Positions 1-7,233 of a stretch of 64,000 nt of DNA are shown here, piece by piece (position 1 is the stretch's first letter; each line of letters starts with the position of its first letter). A model generated the notes under the pieces. The model worked only from the letters and a program-made list of their open reading frames with translations, had not been told where the DNA came from and searched no databases. The stretch is from a virus. The position numbers were made by a program, and so were the translations under genes. The DNA lies in IMG/VR virus record IMGVR_UViG_3300010371_000002, positions 1-64,000 of that record; one strand, 5' to 3'.

Positions 1-105
1 ATGCTCAATCCTAGCGCGGTTGCCGGATTTGGCCGTGATGGTTACGACGGTGTCCCCCGGTTTTAGCGATTGGAGCCACGCGGCCCGCTCCGTGTCAACG
101 GTCAT
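1..105 (-). CDS. Small phage protein, 5' part only (cut by window edge)
   Basis: The first 35 codons of a leftward gene, read from ATG at 105 to the window edge. It overlaps the stop of the gene upstream by 11 bases, as its neighbours do. The visible N-terminus (W-L-Q-S-L-K-P-G-D-T-V-V) matches the pattern W-L-K-E-L-K-A-G-D-R-V-A of the gene at 1414-1782, so the two are probably paralogs. Function unknown; a small beta-barrel-like fold is a guess from the alternating V/I residues. Confidence 0.5.
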   Translation of the reverse strand, partial: MTVDTERAAWLQSLKPGDTVVTITAKSGNRARIEH

Positions 106-286
106 TGGTGGCCTCCAGCTGTCGTGTCTTGTGCCGGAAGCCGAGCATTCGGTGAAGTTCGTCCTCTGCCTTCTTGGCAGCCCGCAATGCGGCAGGCTCT
201 TCAGATGTCGAGCACGTCCATAAATTATCGATAGCCTCAACGAACTTGCGAGCGACCAATCTTAACTCGCCTGAGTACGTGGTCAT
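95..286 (-). CDS. Hypothetical small protein, paralog of 651-839
   Basis: 63 residues, ATG start four bases inside the upstream gene (ATGA overlap). It aligns end to end with the product of 651-839: both have an aromatic helix followed by L-W-[ST]-C, S-E-E-P-x-A, and A-E-D-E-L-H-R-[MI]-L. The two copies flank the ABA-sandwich gene. Predicted helical and cytoplasmic. No family recognised. Confidence 0.6.
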   Translation of the reverse strand: MTTYSGELRLVARKFVEAIDNLWTCSTSEEPAALRAAKKAEDELHRMLGFRHKTRQLEATNDR

Positions 287-654
287 CCCTGCGCCCTCAC
301 CGCCTGAAGCGCCGCCAGCATCACGGCCTCGCCGGGGGTCTGGGCGGTCGCATGAATGCCGCCGTGCTCATCAATGAATGCGGCATCCCAGATATCATTG
401 TCATCCTGATTGTGGAGGCAGAATGCATAGCCGCTCAGTGCCATCTTCTCCGCGACCTCCCACCACGCCCGAGGGTCGCGCCAGGGTTCCCAGTCCTCCC
501 ATGGGCCATTGTCATTTTTATAGACCTGAATCGTTGGGGTTACGGTATCCGTTTTAAGGTCGTAATGCTCCCACGCGCGTACTTTCCATCCGAAAGCTTC
601 TGCGCACTGGACCGCAAGGTCCATGCCGGGGAGCGGTTCGTTAGTTGTGGTCAT
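283..654 (-). CDS. Phage ABA-sandwich domain protein (DUF2591-like)
   Basis: 123 residues. The C-terminal half has the layout of the phage ABA-sandwich domain: an A-W-W-E-V-A-E-K helix, a short strand region, then a T-P-G-E-A-V-M-L-A-A-L-Q-A-V helix at the C-terminus. Such genes are frequent in early accessory regions of tailed phages and their role is not established. ATGA overlaps with both neighbours show that it is part of a translationally coupled leftward operon. The assignment is from pattern memory, not a search. Confidence 0.65.
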   Translation of the reverse strand: MTTTNEPLPGMDLAVQCAEAFGWKVRAWEHYDLKTDTVTPTIQVYKNDNGPWEDWEPWRDPRAWWEVAEKMALSGYAFCLHNQDDNDIWDAAFIDEHGGIHATAQTPGEAVMLAALQAVRAQG

Positions 655-839
655 GACTTCACCTTCTTGTCCATCCTAGTCTTATACCGGTAATCGAGGA
701 TGCGGTGGAGTTCATCTTCAGCCTTCTCGGCATTAGCGAACGCCTTTGGCTCCTCCGATTCAGGGCATGACCAGAGATGATCCAGTGCCGCCGCGAAGAC
801 ATTGGCCGCACGCTGCAGTTCGTCAGGGTAGTTCCTCAT
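651..839 (-). CDS. Hypothetical small protein, paralog of 95-286
   Basis: 62 residues. Overlaps the Ea22-like gene upstream by four bases and the ABA-sandwich gene downstream by four bases. Shares the motifs L-W-S-C, S-E-E-P and A-E-D-E-L-H-R-I-L with the product of 95-286, which indicates a local gene duplication. Charged, helical, no signal peptide or membrane segment. Function unknown. Confidence 0.6.
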   Translation of the reverse strand: MRNYPDELQRAANVFAAALDHLWSCPESEEPKAFANAEKAEDELHRILDYRYKTRMDKKVKS

Positions 840-1189
840 TTCTGCCCCTCCCTGAACGCGCGGACTGCCGCGAGAAGCGACCGCAGCGTATCAATTTCCA
901 ATGCCGTCATTTCCGAAAAAGGCGTCGATTTACCCGCCGCCGCTTCGAATTCCAGCGCCGCCTTGACGACCGGCAGCATGGCGCGGATATGGGCGGGAGC
1001 GCGGGCGATGAAAATAGCGTCATCCTTGCGCACGAAATCCGCGATGTCGCAGTGAGGACTATCTGAAGGTGCCACGTCGTCAGACATCACGCAATGACCG
1101 CCGATAAGGTCATTCTCGCGGGCGAACCATGGCCCCGATGTTACTGTCGCCAACTCGCGCTCGATTTGTTCCAAAAGCTCACTGTCCAT
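836..1189 (-). CDS. Ead/Ea22-like phage early protein
   Basis: 117 residues from the ATG at 1189, chosen because GGGAGAAG lies just upstream; a longer frame reaching 1288 would run through the neighbouring gene. The segment A-I-F-I-A-R-A-P-A-H-I-R-A-M-L followed by a helix is the recognisable core of Ea22-like early proteins of lambdoid phages, whose function is obscure. It overlaps the gene upstream by 11 bases, consistent with coupling. Confidence 0.6.
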   Translation of the reverse strand: MDSELLEQIERELATVTSGPWFARENDLIGGHCVMSDDVAPSDSPHCDIADFVRKDDAIFIARAPAHIRAMLPVVKAALEFEAAAGKSTPFSEMTALEIDTLRSLLAAVRAFREGQK

Positions 1190-1421
1190 CGGACTTCTCC
1201 CCTCCCCTCGCGTCGGCAGCGCGTAAGTCACGTGCTGCTTGATCCTCGGCCATTTTGATCCTGTGCCAGTAGAACGGGTCACGGCCACGAGTCACACGTT
1301 CCAATTCGCCCTCCAGTTCCGCGATGCGGGCGTAAGCGACAAGCAATTCCTTTGCGAAGAATCCTTCGAGGCCCATGACCTTACTTGCATCCCGCAATTC
1401 GTATTCGGTGTATTTAGGCAT
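1179..1421 (-). CDS. Hypothetical helical protein
   Basis: 80 residues with a GGAGG ribosome-binding site nine bases before ATG. The composition is charged, with a likely central coiled-coil (ARIAELEGELERV). Overlaps both neighbours by a few bases. No family recognised; probably a small early accessory protein. Confidence 0.55.
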   Translation of the reverse strand: MPKYTEYELRDASKVMGLEGFFAKELLVAYARIAELEGELERVTRGRDPFYWHRIKMAEDQAARDLRAADARGGEKSDGQ

Positions 1422-1782
1422 CGGCCTTGACCTCCTCCGTAATTGCCACGGCTCGGCGCAGTTGGTCGTTCGTCAGCTTCTTCCAGTCCATACGGTTGAC
1501 CTTGCCCAAGTTCTGCTCACGCTCGATTTCGTCTCGGATTTCCTGCGTCACGGGATCAAGTGTCGCACGCCCGGACCAACGGTCAGTCTTGCGCATTTCC
1601 CGGCCATCATCGCGGCTGAACCTGCCATCGCCCCATCGGTCGATGATGATCTGAGTAGGAGTGGTGCGCGAGACCGTACAGATTACCGGGGTCCATTGCG
1701 AGCGGCATACCGCTACTCTGTCCCCAGCCTTCAGTTCTTTGAGCCACTGGTCGCGCTCTTTGATTTCGTTAATGGTCGGCAT
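1414..1782 (-). CDS. Hypothetical protein, paralog of the gene at 1-105
   Basis: 122 residues. The N-terminal half carries W-L-K-E-L-K-A-G-D-R-V-A-V followed by a basic, strand-rich region, a pattern repeated in the truncated gene at 1-105. The C-terminal half is helical and charged. Overlaps the HTH gene upstream by 14 bases. A nucleic-acid-binding small barrel is possible but is only an inference from the hydrophobic pattern. Confidence 0.55.
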   Translation of the reverse strand: MPTINEIKERDQWLKELKAGDRVAVCRSQWTPVICTVSRTTPTQIIIDRWGDGRFSRDDGREMRKTDRWSGRATLDPVTQEIRDEIEREQNLGKVNRMDWKKLTNDQLRRAVAITEEVKADA

Positions 1783-2053
1783 CGGCCTGTTCCCCTTCCC
1801 GCGCCGCCGTGGTTTTTTTGCGCGGCTTCTTATCTACTGCCCCGCGTGGACGCCCCTTCTTATGGATCGCGCCCGCCTCAATGTCCGCGACGTACTTCTC
1901 GAACTCAGGGCGCGGTATCCAGTTGCGCCCCGCGAACTTCACGGCAGGCAGTCGCTTCTGCTTGATAGCCATACGGATGGCGGCTTGGGATTCTCCGAGG
2001 CGCTTTGCGGCGTCCGGGACCGTCACGTAGTCGTCTGTTTCCACGAGGCTCAT
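1769..2053 (-). CDS. MerR-like/excisionase-type DNA-binding protein
   Basis: 94 residues. Residues 8-55 read V-P-D-A-A-K-R-L-G-E-S-Q-A-A-I-R-M-A-I-K followed by W-I-P-R-P-E-F-E-K-Y, the layout of helix-turn-helix domains that choose a template ('DNA-binding domain, excisionase family'). The tail is very basic and low-complexity. First gene of the leftward early operon; its -10 box ends only eight bases before ATG, so the message is nearly leaderless. It could bind the shared control region next to it and regulate both operons; that is inference. Confidence 0.7.
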   Translation of the reverse strand: MSLVETDDYVTVPDAAKRLGESQAAIRMAIKQKRLPAVKFAGRNWIPRPEFEKYVADIEAGAIHKKGRPRGAVDKKPRKKTTAAREGEQADADH

Positions 2054-2061
2054 GTTACCTC

Positions 2062-2090
2062 ATTATATTTCTCTTTCCGTAAAAAGTCAA
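2062..2090 (-). promoter_or_regulatory. Leftward early promoter
   Basis: On the minus strand TTGACT (2090-2085) and a perfect TATAAT (2067-2062) are separated by 17 bases. The start codon of the HTH gene lies eight bases beyond the -10 box, so transcription should begin within about three bases of ATG. The GAGG ribosome-binding site would be largely excluded from the transcript. Confidence 0.75.
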
Positions 2091-2093
2091 CTA

Positions 2094-2121
2094 TTGACAC
2101 AAACGTAAATAGTGGTATAAT
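2094..2121 (+). promoter_or_regulatory. Rightward early promoter
   Basis: TTGACA (2094-2099), a 16-base spacer and a perfect extended TGG-TATAAT (-10 at 2116-2121). It is followed by a leader with GAGGAG before the ATG at 2156. Its -35 box and that of the leftward promoter form an inverted repeat (GTCAA-CTA-TTGAC, 2086-2098), a natural place for one regulator to control both directions. Confidence 0.8.
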
Positions 2122-2155
2122 AGAGATAGGTAAACAATTTCGAGGAGACAGACAA

Positions 2156-2350
2156 ATGGCAAAGGCGGTTCAAATCGGACATATCCCCAGCGAACTTAAA
2201 GAGTCGATACTCGCGCTGGTGTCCATCGTTCAGGAGAGCGAAGGCTGTTCTTACAACCATGCGTGTCAGGTTCTCGCGGAAGCCCTTGGCCGAACCGTGG
2301 TTGTGAATGAAGTGGCTGACATGGCTCGCTACATCGAGTCGGGCGAGTAA
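2156..2350 (+). CDS. Hypothetical small protein, first gene of rightward early operon
   Basis: 64 residues from the ATG at 2156, preceded by GAGGAG. The frame is open further upstream, but that would run through the promoter. The protein is helical; the stretch P-S-E-L-K-E-S-I-L-A-L-V-S-I-V resembles the dimerisation helix of small ribbon-helix-helix or anti-repressor-like proteins, but no family is certain. As the first gene behind a strong promoter it may be regulatory. Confidence 0.65.
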   Translation: MAKAVQIGHIPSELKESILALVSIVQESEGCSYNHACQVLAEALGRTVVVNEVADMARYIESGE

Positions 2351-2362
2351 ACGGAGAGATCA

Positions 2363-2677
2363 ATGGCCGAACCGTGGGAAATGACGCTCGAAGAGTTCCG
2401 CAAGGCGCACAAGGCGACACGCTGCTTTCAGCGGTACGACCACAATGCCCGCGCCGACAGGTATGCATCTTGCCGTATGGGCCACCGGCAGCGTGAGGCC
2501 ATTGGCGAGTACTTCTACGTTCATGATTTCGCGCCGGGATTGGCGTTCCCGTCTCAGGGGCAGGCGGTGAGTCGCGCTCATCGGAATGTCGTGGCGCAGG
2601 CTATCAAGGACGGTTTGCCGGTTCCAGTGGCCGTGCTGGTGCAGTACCCGGACTTGAGCCGGTTGCAGACGATTTAG
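2363..2677 (+). CDS. Hypothetical phage protein with H-x(10)-G-x-P-V-P...Y-P-D-L motif
   Basis: 104 residues with GGAGAGA before ATG. It begins W-E-M-T-L-E-E-F-R-K-A-H and ends with a helix followed by G-L-P-V-P-V-A-V-L-V-Q-Y-P-D-L. Both patterns recur in many short mobile-element and phage proteins and in polyvalent proteins. Their role is unknown. Follows the preceding gene by 12 bases, same operon. Confidence 0.6.
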   Translation: MAEPWEMTLEEFRKAHKATRCFQRYDHNARADRYASCRMGHRQREAIGEYFYVHDFAPGLAFPSQGQAVSRAHRNVVAQAIKDGLPVPVAVLVQYPDLSRLQTI

Positions 2678-2736
2678 TTACATGTCGCTAGCGATTGCGG
2701 CGAATAGGGGCAGTAACGAAACGGAGGCGAACGCAG

Positions 2737-3111
2737 ATGGCGCTCAAAGCATATGTGGCGTTTACAGATTATGGCGAGCATCAGGAGATCGTGTTCGCGA
2801 AGCGTGGTCAGGATGTCAAGAGGATCGGCTTGGACGTTTGGAGCGACTGCGACTTTGTTGAACGGAGGGTGAAGCGCGCCCCGGGATTCGATGACGCCAG
2901 CGACCCTCCGACAGCAAGGGAGTTCCTTGATCGTGGCTGGTTTCTCTACTGCACGGAGTGCGGAGGGAACGTGTACGGAGACACCGAAGGCCACATCACT
3001 GTCGGACAGCGAGCGTTCTGTGGCCCTGATTGCCTCAAGAGGTTTGCGCGGGAATGCGCCGAATACAAGTGGAGCTTCCCAGAAATAGCAGAGGCGGTCG
3101 CAAAGCTCTAA
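2737..3111 (+). CDS. Putative zinc-ribbon phage protein
   Basis: 124 residues from the ATG at 2737 (GGAGG nine bases upstream); the frame also has an earlier possible start at 2695 without a good site. C-terminal half has C-x2-C (CTEC) and F-C-G-P-D-C-L spaced by about 24 residues, likely one zinc site. The N-terminal half is beta-rich. Function unknown. Confidence 0.6.
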   Translation: MALKAYVAFTDYGEHQEIVFAKRGQDVKRIGLDVWSDCDFVERRVKRAPGFDDASDPPTAREFLDRGWFLYCTECGGNVYGDTEGHITVGQRAFCGPDCLKRFARECAEYKWSFPEIAEAVAKL

Positions 3112-3124
3112 CAACAAAAAACGC

Positions 3125-3155
3125 CTCCCGCCCGCGCTGGTAACGCGGACGGGAG
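3125..3155. terminator. Strong hairpin, intrinsic terminator (best on minus strand)
   Basis: Arms 3125-3136 and 3144-3155 pair over 12 positions with one mismatch around a 7-base loop. On the minus strand the hairpin is followed by a run of six T; on the plus strand there is no T-tail. It may stop antisense transcription and partly attenuate the rightward operon. Confidence 0.6.
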
Positions 3156-3188
3156 ACTGCGACCGAATGCGTGGGAGCGCAAACGATC

Positions 3189-3311
3189 TTGAACACTATT
3201 ATACACGCTGCCGCGTCGTGGGACGGCTGGCAGTGGCTCATGGCGGTCAGTGCCGTGGCAGCGGTCGCGGCGATTGTGTGGACGGTCTGGAGCGAGAGGA
3301 AGGGGTGGTAG
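3189..3311 (+). CDS. Possible 40-residue membrane protein
   Basis: A TTG-initiated frame of 40 codons, GGGAG ten bases upstream, ending seven bases before the next start. It contains one clear membrane segment (M-A-V-S-A-V-A-A-V-A-A-I-V-W-T-V-W) and a positively charged tail, giving a likely N-out/C-in topology. The start codon is not ATG, so existence is moderate. It fills what would otherwise be a 200-base gap. Confidence 0.4.
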   Translation: MNTIIHAAASWDGWQWLMAVSAVAAVAAIVWTVWSERKGW

Positions 3312-3317
3312 GGAGAG

Positions 3318-3533
3318 ATGAACAAGAACGATGCTGCCGCTCTAGCGCCTGCTGGCTGGTCCTACTGCGGTTTCGATGACCCCTATTACCTCTTTCAGAT
3401 GGAAACGCGGGACGCGCTGAACCTGCCGAGGTACCGGGCAATGCTATTGCTGGAAGAGGACATGACGGAACGCAATATTGAGTTTATGGTGAGGCACAAC
3501 CTGACGCGGGTTGAAGGCTTTTCGGTGGACTGA
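3318..3533 (+). CDS. Hypothetical protein
   Basis: 71 residues, GGGAGAG just before ATG. Acidic, aromatic-rich N-terminus (G-W-S-Y-C-G-F-D-D-P-Y-Y-L-F) and a helical C-terminus. No recognised family. In line with the rightward early operon. Confidence 0.5.
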   Translation: MNKNDAAALAPAGWSYCGFDDPYYLFQMETRDALNLPRYRAMLLLEEDMTERNIEFMVRHNLTRVEGFSVD

Positions 3534-3565
3534 GCAAAAGCCGCGCGGCGGCGGGAGAAACGAAC

Positions 3566-4156
3566 GTGAGTAAAAGAACGCTAGAACCTTTGAACATGAT
3601 TGATGGTCGCCTGTTTTGTCCACGGTGTGGTGATAGGCAGACATCTATCATGGACGAAACAGGCAGTTTGGACGAATGGGATTGCGACTACTGCAACATC
3701 AAGTTCTATGTACCAAGTGGGACGGCACTGAAAGACTCTGCGGCCCTCACCGCCCAGCCAGACCCGCGCGTCAAGGGGCTGGTGGAGGCGCTGGAGCGCA
3801 TTGAGCGGTGGTTTGGGGAATTCCCTCCCACTGGTCGCACGTGGGACGACAAGCCGGGCGGTGAGCCGATGAGCTATGCCGCCGTGAATGGCAGCAACGG
3901 CGAGCGCGACTTTATGCGAGGGATCGCAAGGGCGGCTCTGGCGGCGGCGAAAGGCGAGCCTGCCGAGGGTGATGAAGACATGGACCCGTTCGGGGATCAC
4001 GTCGAAACCGTCTGCCGTGACTGTGGATGCAATCCTTGCGACTGCGAACGCATGGCCGAACTCGATGCCGCTTATCACGAAGAGTATGGACCTGGTGGCA
4101 TCGACCCAGAATTGCTTATCCCGCCCGGACTAGGGCTATCGGAGGACGCACGTTGA
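3566..4156 (+). CDS. Hypothetical phage protein with two cysteine clusters
   Basis: 196 residues from a GTG start with GGGAGAA upstream. An N-terminal zinc ribbon (C-P-R-C-G ... W-D-C-D-Y-C) is followed by a P-D-P-R-V-K-G-L-V-E-A-L-E-R-I helix typical of phage hypothetical proteins, and a second cysteine cluster near the end (C-R-D-C-G-C-N-P-C-D-C). No enzymatic motif. Possibly nucleic-acid or protein binding through zinc. Confidence 0.6.
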   Translation: MSKRTLEPLNMIDGRLFCPRCGDRQTSIMDETGSLDEWDCDYCNIKFYVPSGTALKDSAALTAQPDPRVKGLVEALERIERWFGEFPPTGRTWDDKPGGEPMSYAAVNGSNGERDFMRGIARAALAAAKGEPAEGDEDMDPFGDHVETVCRDCGCNPCDCERMAELDAAYHEEYGPGGIDPELLIPPGLGLSEDAR

Positions 4157-4191
4157 GGGAACCGAGTGGCGACCGGTGGGGGGGGTGAGTA

Positions 4192-4377
4192 ATGAAAGTC
4201 CGTGTCACGATTGACTTTAGCGAGCGCGAGCGCGCTGCCATCAACGCTTATGCCGGACGAGAGGGATTGGCGACCCGTAAGGAGTGCGAAGAGATCGTAA
4301 AGGACGGTGTCTATAGCCACATAAGCGACATTATAGACAACGCGATCCAAGCTGGAGATTTCGAAAATGACCACTGA
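4192..4377 (+). CDS. Hypothetical small protein, possible ribbon-helix-helix
   Basis: 61 residues. N-terminal strand (V-R-V-T-I-D-F-S) followed by two helices has the size and shape of small RHH-like or phage regulatory proteins, but no diagnostic motif is present. Overlaps the next gene by 11 bases (coupling). Confidence 0.5.
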   Translation: MKVRVTIDFSERERAAINAYAGREGLATRKECEEIVKDGVYSHISDIIDNAIQAGDFENDH

Positions 4378-4999
4378 AACACTAACCGACGCCGAGATCA
4401 ACCGGCGGCTCGCGGATGCGCTGGGGCTGGATTTGACGGCAAAGACGGATGAGGATTTCAGGCACGCCTTACAGGGGCTAAATTGGGATTTTCGAAAGTC
4501 GGAACACAATATCGAATGGAACCACGACGATCCTAAAAATCCGGAATTGATTATCCCGGCAGAATATCAGGGTTTTGGTTCGTATACCATTTCGAATCCA
4601 TTGCGCGTCGAAATACCCCATAAAGTCTATGACTATCAGCAGGCCGAGCAATGGATTTGGGACAACCGCGAAGGCCAGCCATGGCAATCCGATCTTGAAG
4701 CCCACGTAGCAGCCTACCGCCGCACGCCGCCGAATTGGGCCGGGGATCTGGCAACGGCTTTCACGCTCGGTGAGGAGATGCGAAAACGGAAATTGGTACT
4801 GAAATACCAAGAGGCTCTGTGGAAATGCGTTGCGCCCGATAAGCGCAATAGGGGAGGGAGCAAGTCGTGGTGCTGGGAATCCATTTCCTCTGACTCTGCA
4901 CAATCGTACTGGCCTGGGATCATGATGGCCCACGCCACCGCCCGACAGCGCGCCCTCGCCGCACTGCGGACGATTGAGGAGGCCACCAATGACCGATAA
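4367..4999 (+). CDS. Phage ABA-sandwich-like protein
   Basis: 210 residues. The C-terminal third resembles the ABA-sandwich domain: L-A-T-A-F-T-L-G-E-E-M-R, a variable strand region, then A-T-A-R-Q-R-A-L-A-A-L-R-T-I. It is therefore related in fold to the gene at 283-654 on the opposite operon. The N-terminal part is unassigned. Overlaps both neighbours. Confidence 0.6.
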   Translation: MTTETLTDAEINRRLADALGLDLTAKTDEDFRHALQGLNWDFRKSEHNIEWNHDDPKNPELIIPAEYQGFGSYTISNPLRVEIPHKVYDYQQAEQWIWDNREGQPWQSDLEAHVAAYRRTPPNWAGDLATAFTLGEEMRKRKLVLKYQEALWKCVAPDKRNRGGSKSWCWESISSDSAQSYWPGIMMAHATARQRALAALRTIEEATNDR

Positions 5000-5339
5000 A
5001 CCCTGGACCGCGCCCAGCCTTCTGGCGAAAGACCGCGCATTAATGGCCGAAATCGAGATCGCCAAGATTGCTGGCGTCGTGACGCTCCATTACGAGGGTA
5101 TTTGCATTATCATCGAAGCCCTGGACGCCCACGCCCGCGATGCCAAGCCGCAGTGGACGAAGGTGGAGGAAAGGCTGCCTGACAGTAACCGCTATGTTTG
5201 GGGATTTGATGGAAGCTTCGTAATTCGAGCGTGGTATTCCGATATTTTCGGATGGCGCAATGAACGGATGGACATCGTAAAAATCACCCACTGGCAGGAA
5301 GAGTATATCCCCGAACCGCCCCGCGAGGATGCGCCATGA
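4989..5339 (+). CDS. DUF551-like phage protein
   Basis: 116 residues from the ATG at 4989, which overlaps the previous stop region. Residues from W-T-K-V-E-E-R-L-P-D through I-T-H-W-Q-E-E and the terminal P-E-P-P-R match the layout of the short DUF551 domain, found widely in phage accessory operons and of unknown function. The N-terminal helix is extra. Confidence 0.7.
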   Translation: MTDKPWTAPSLLAKDRALMAEIEIAKIAGVVTLHYEGICIIIEALDAHARDAKPQWTKVEERLPDSNRYVWGFDGSFVIRAWYSDIFGWRNERMDIVKITHWQEEYIPEPPREDAP

Positions 5340-6058
5340 GTGATTCAACGAACGAGTACGATTACCCGCTGCCCGAAGACGCTGAAATCGAGGCAGCTCA
5401 TCCGCTGAAGACCGGGCGGCATGACCTGTACGCGGAAGCCAATCGCCTTGTCTCGGCGAAGCATTCCAAGGCCGCACTGGTGTCGCTGGTGAACTGGCTT
5501 CTGTTGAGAACTACTGTCGCCGAGGAGCGCGCCCAGCGAGCGGAGCGGGACGCCATGATCGCGAAGTCTATCAACGCCGAGATCGTAGGCGAGCGTAACA
5601 GTATGAGCGCCCTTGTAGATGATCTACAGGCACGCGTTGATGCCCTCACTGCCGACAAAGAGCGAGCGGAGCGGGAGCTTGAAGGGGAGCGGGAAAATTA
5701 CACGTCGATGTGTAGCCGGTACAAACTCGACATATCTGAAGCTCGCCGCGTAGCAGACGAAGCGAAAGCCATCGCGGTGAGAAAAGACGTAAATTGCCGC
5801 GAGTTGGAAACCACAATCGCCACTCTCACGCCACTGGCCGAAGAGGGGCGCAAGGCGGTGCAGCAGGAAATCAACGACCTGCAACTGATCGGTGACGGCA
5901 AGGTCCATAGCGTGTATTGGGGCTGGTACGAACGTGACGGACTAGCAGAGTACTGGACGACCGATGACGATATGGTCGAGCATATTGAGCTGACCGGCAA
6001 GGGCCGCGAGCACCTGGCGTATCTGCGCACCCTAGTGGGAGAGGAGAAGGCCGAGTGA
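5336..6058 (+). CDS. Coiled-coil phage protein
   Basis: 240 residues, ATGA overlap with the gene before and GTGA overlap with the gene after. About residues 60-190 form a long charged coiled-coil (E-E-R-A-Q-R-A-E-R, K-E-R-A-E-R-E-L-E-G-E-R). The C-terminal 50 residues are globular and aromatic. Function unknown; coiled-coil proteins of this kind are common phage early products. Confidence 0.6.
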   Translation: MSDSTNEYDYPLPEDAEIEAAHPLKTGRHDLYAEANRLVSAKHSKAALVSLVNWLLLRTTVAEERAQRAERDAMIAKSINAEIVGERNSMSALVDDLQARVDALTADKERAERELEGERENYTSMCSRYKLDISEARRVADEAKAIAVRKDVNCRELETTIATLTPLAEEGRKAVQQEINDLQLIGDGKVHSVYWGWYERDGLAEYWTTDDDMVEHIELTGKGREHLAYLRTLVGEEKAE

Positions 6059-6294
6059 GCGAGAGAACTCTAGACTTGTATTTCGGCGCCCTATGCGAAC
6101 CTCTGAGTGTTCAATTAGAGCGGCAAGGGCTAACCGCCGACGCCAAGGATATCAAACACTGGCAGATTGACGCAGATGCCCTGTCAAGGCTCTACATTCG
6201 CGGACTCGTGCGCAGTTCGGATCGAAGTCGAATACAGAGAGCGCTTTACGAGAAGATCAAGCGCGGCGTGAAAGTGGAGGAACCGCAATCATGA
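6055..6294 (+). CDS. Hypothetical protein
   Basis: 79 residues, GTG start overlapping the previous stop by four bases. Mostly helical and basic at its C-terminus. No family recognised; supported by tight coupling on both sides. Confidence 0.5.
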   Translation: MSERTLDLYFGALCEPLSVQLERQGLTADAKDIKHWQIDADALSRLYIRGLVRSSDRSRIQRALYEKIKRGVKVEEPQS

Positions 6295-6488
6295 AGCACC
6301 TCATGGACCCGCAGCCGCCCGAAGGCTACGGATATTGCAACCAGATCGGCAGCCATAGCGGAATATGGGTATTTCGAAGGTGGGCTGATGATCCGTCGAA
6401 TACAGGGGTTCGCGTGCCATCCGCCGACATGCCGCAGGCGCGCCCCATCCTCGAAAACGGGCTCTGGTACTGGCAATGCGAAGACTAA
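6291..6488 (+). CDS. Hypothetical protein, DPQPP family copy 1
   Basis: 65 residues, ATGA overlap with the previous gene. It starts M-K-H-L-M-D-P-Q-P-P and ends N-G-L-W-Y-W-Q-C-E-D. The next gene starts M-R-R-L-M-D-P-Q-P-P and ends with the related G-R-W-W-W-E-E-G-E-D, so the pair is a tandem duplication. Rich in W and P, probably a small beta protein. Confidence 0.6.
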   Translation: MKHLMDPQPPEGYGYCNQIGSHSGIWVFRRWADDPSNTGVRVPSADMPQARPILENGLWYWQCED

Positions 6489-6709
6489 TGGACCCGCAAC
6501 CGCCTGCGGACGCCAGGATCGAGCCGACACTCATCTTTGACCGGCATTGGTGGGCCGATTCGCCTGCGTGGAATCCGTGGTTCGAGAGTGCCGAGGGGCG
6601 CTACCAGTTGCCCGAGGTGATCGTGTCGCCGGAGGGGATGTCAGAGGCGAGCCCAGTCTTTGCGGAGGGGCGTTGGTGGTGGGAAGAGGGAGAGGACAAG
6701 GAATTATGA
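6476..6709 (+). CDS. Hypothetical protein, DPQPP family copy 2
   Basis: 77 residues. Start at 6476 rather than the internal ATG at 6488 because the resulting N-terminus aligns exactly with that of copy 1 (M-[KR]-x-L-M-D-P-Q-P-P). Overlaps copy 1 by 13 bases. No function known. Confidence 0.6.
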   Translation: MRRLMDPQPPADARIEPTLIFDRHWWADSPAWNPWFESAEGRYQLPEVIVSPEGMSEASPVFAEGRWWWEEGEDKEL

Positions 6710-6942
6710 CACTGGAGCAAATCGAGGCGGCTATACGCAGGGCAGACGCAACTCCGCTGACTGACAAAGAGATAGAGCTTGACGAAATCACCTTCGGCAT
6801 GATGATGATGCTTGAAGCGACGGGGAATTGGCACCTTGAGGACTTCTGTGCAGCTAACCCGAGCCGTGCCGATGAACTGCGGGAGTTCGTTCGGGACTAT
6901 GAGGATTTACAGGTCAGACTCTTGTTTGTGGAGGCCGCTTAA
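6706..6942 (+). CDS. Hypothetical helical protein
   Basis: 78 residues from the ATG at 6706, ATGA overlap with the gene before; the open frame extends further upstream only as antisense-like sequence within copy 2. Contains an unusual run of four methionines in a helix. Acidic overall, function unknown. Confidence 0.55.
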   Translation: MTLEQIEAAIRRADATPLTDKEIELDEITFGMMMMLEATGNWHLEDFCAANPSRADELREFVRDYEDLQVRLLFVEAA

Positions 6943-7193
6943 TGGACCAGGAAATAATTTACGAAATCAGGAGACTAGCAAGACCTCTTAACGCAGACAC
7001 ATTCGTATCCCAACTGGAATACATGAAAGAGCACGGATCATCCGTAACGCTCAATTGGGGCGAAGGCGATGACCTGTGGGAGTGTTCCTGGATTACGGCT
7101 GGCAATCGATTCAGTGGCTATTCTGGCGGCATGAGAATGTCTGTCGTGCGCTGCCTAGAGAACGTTCTAAAGGGAATTGAGGCAGAGGATTAG
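6942..7193 (+). CDS. Hypothetical protein
   Basis: 83 residues, TAATG overlap with the preceding stop. An N-terminal helix, then beta-rich W/G-containing segment and a C-terminal helix. No recognised family; member of the rightward operon. Confidence 0.55.
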   Translation: MDQEIIYEIRRLARPLNADTFVSQLEYMKEHGSSVTLNWGEGDDLWECSWITAGNRFSGYSGGMRMSVVRCLENVLKGIEAED

Positions 7194-7233
7194 CAGGTAG
7201 CGCCCAGCCGGGGCGGGGAGAGGAGAGACGGGA

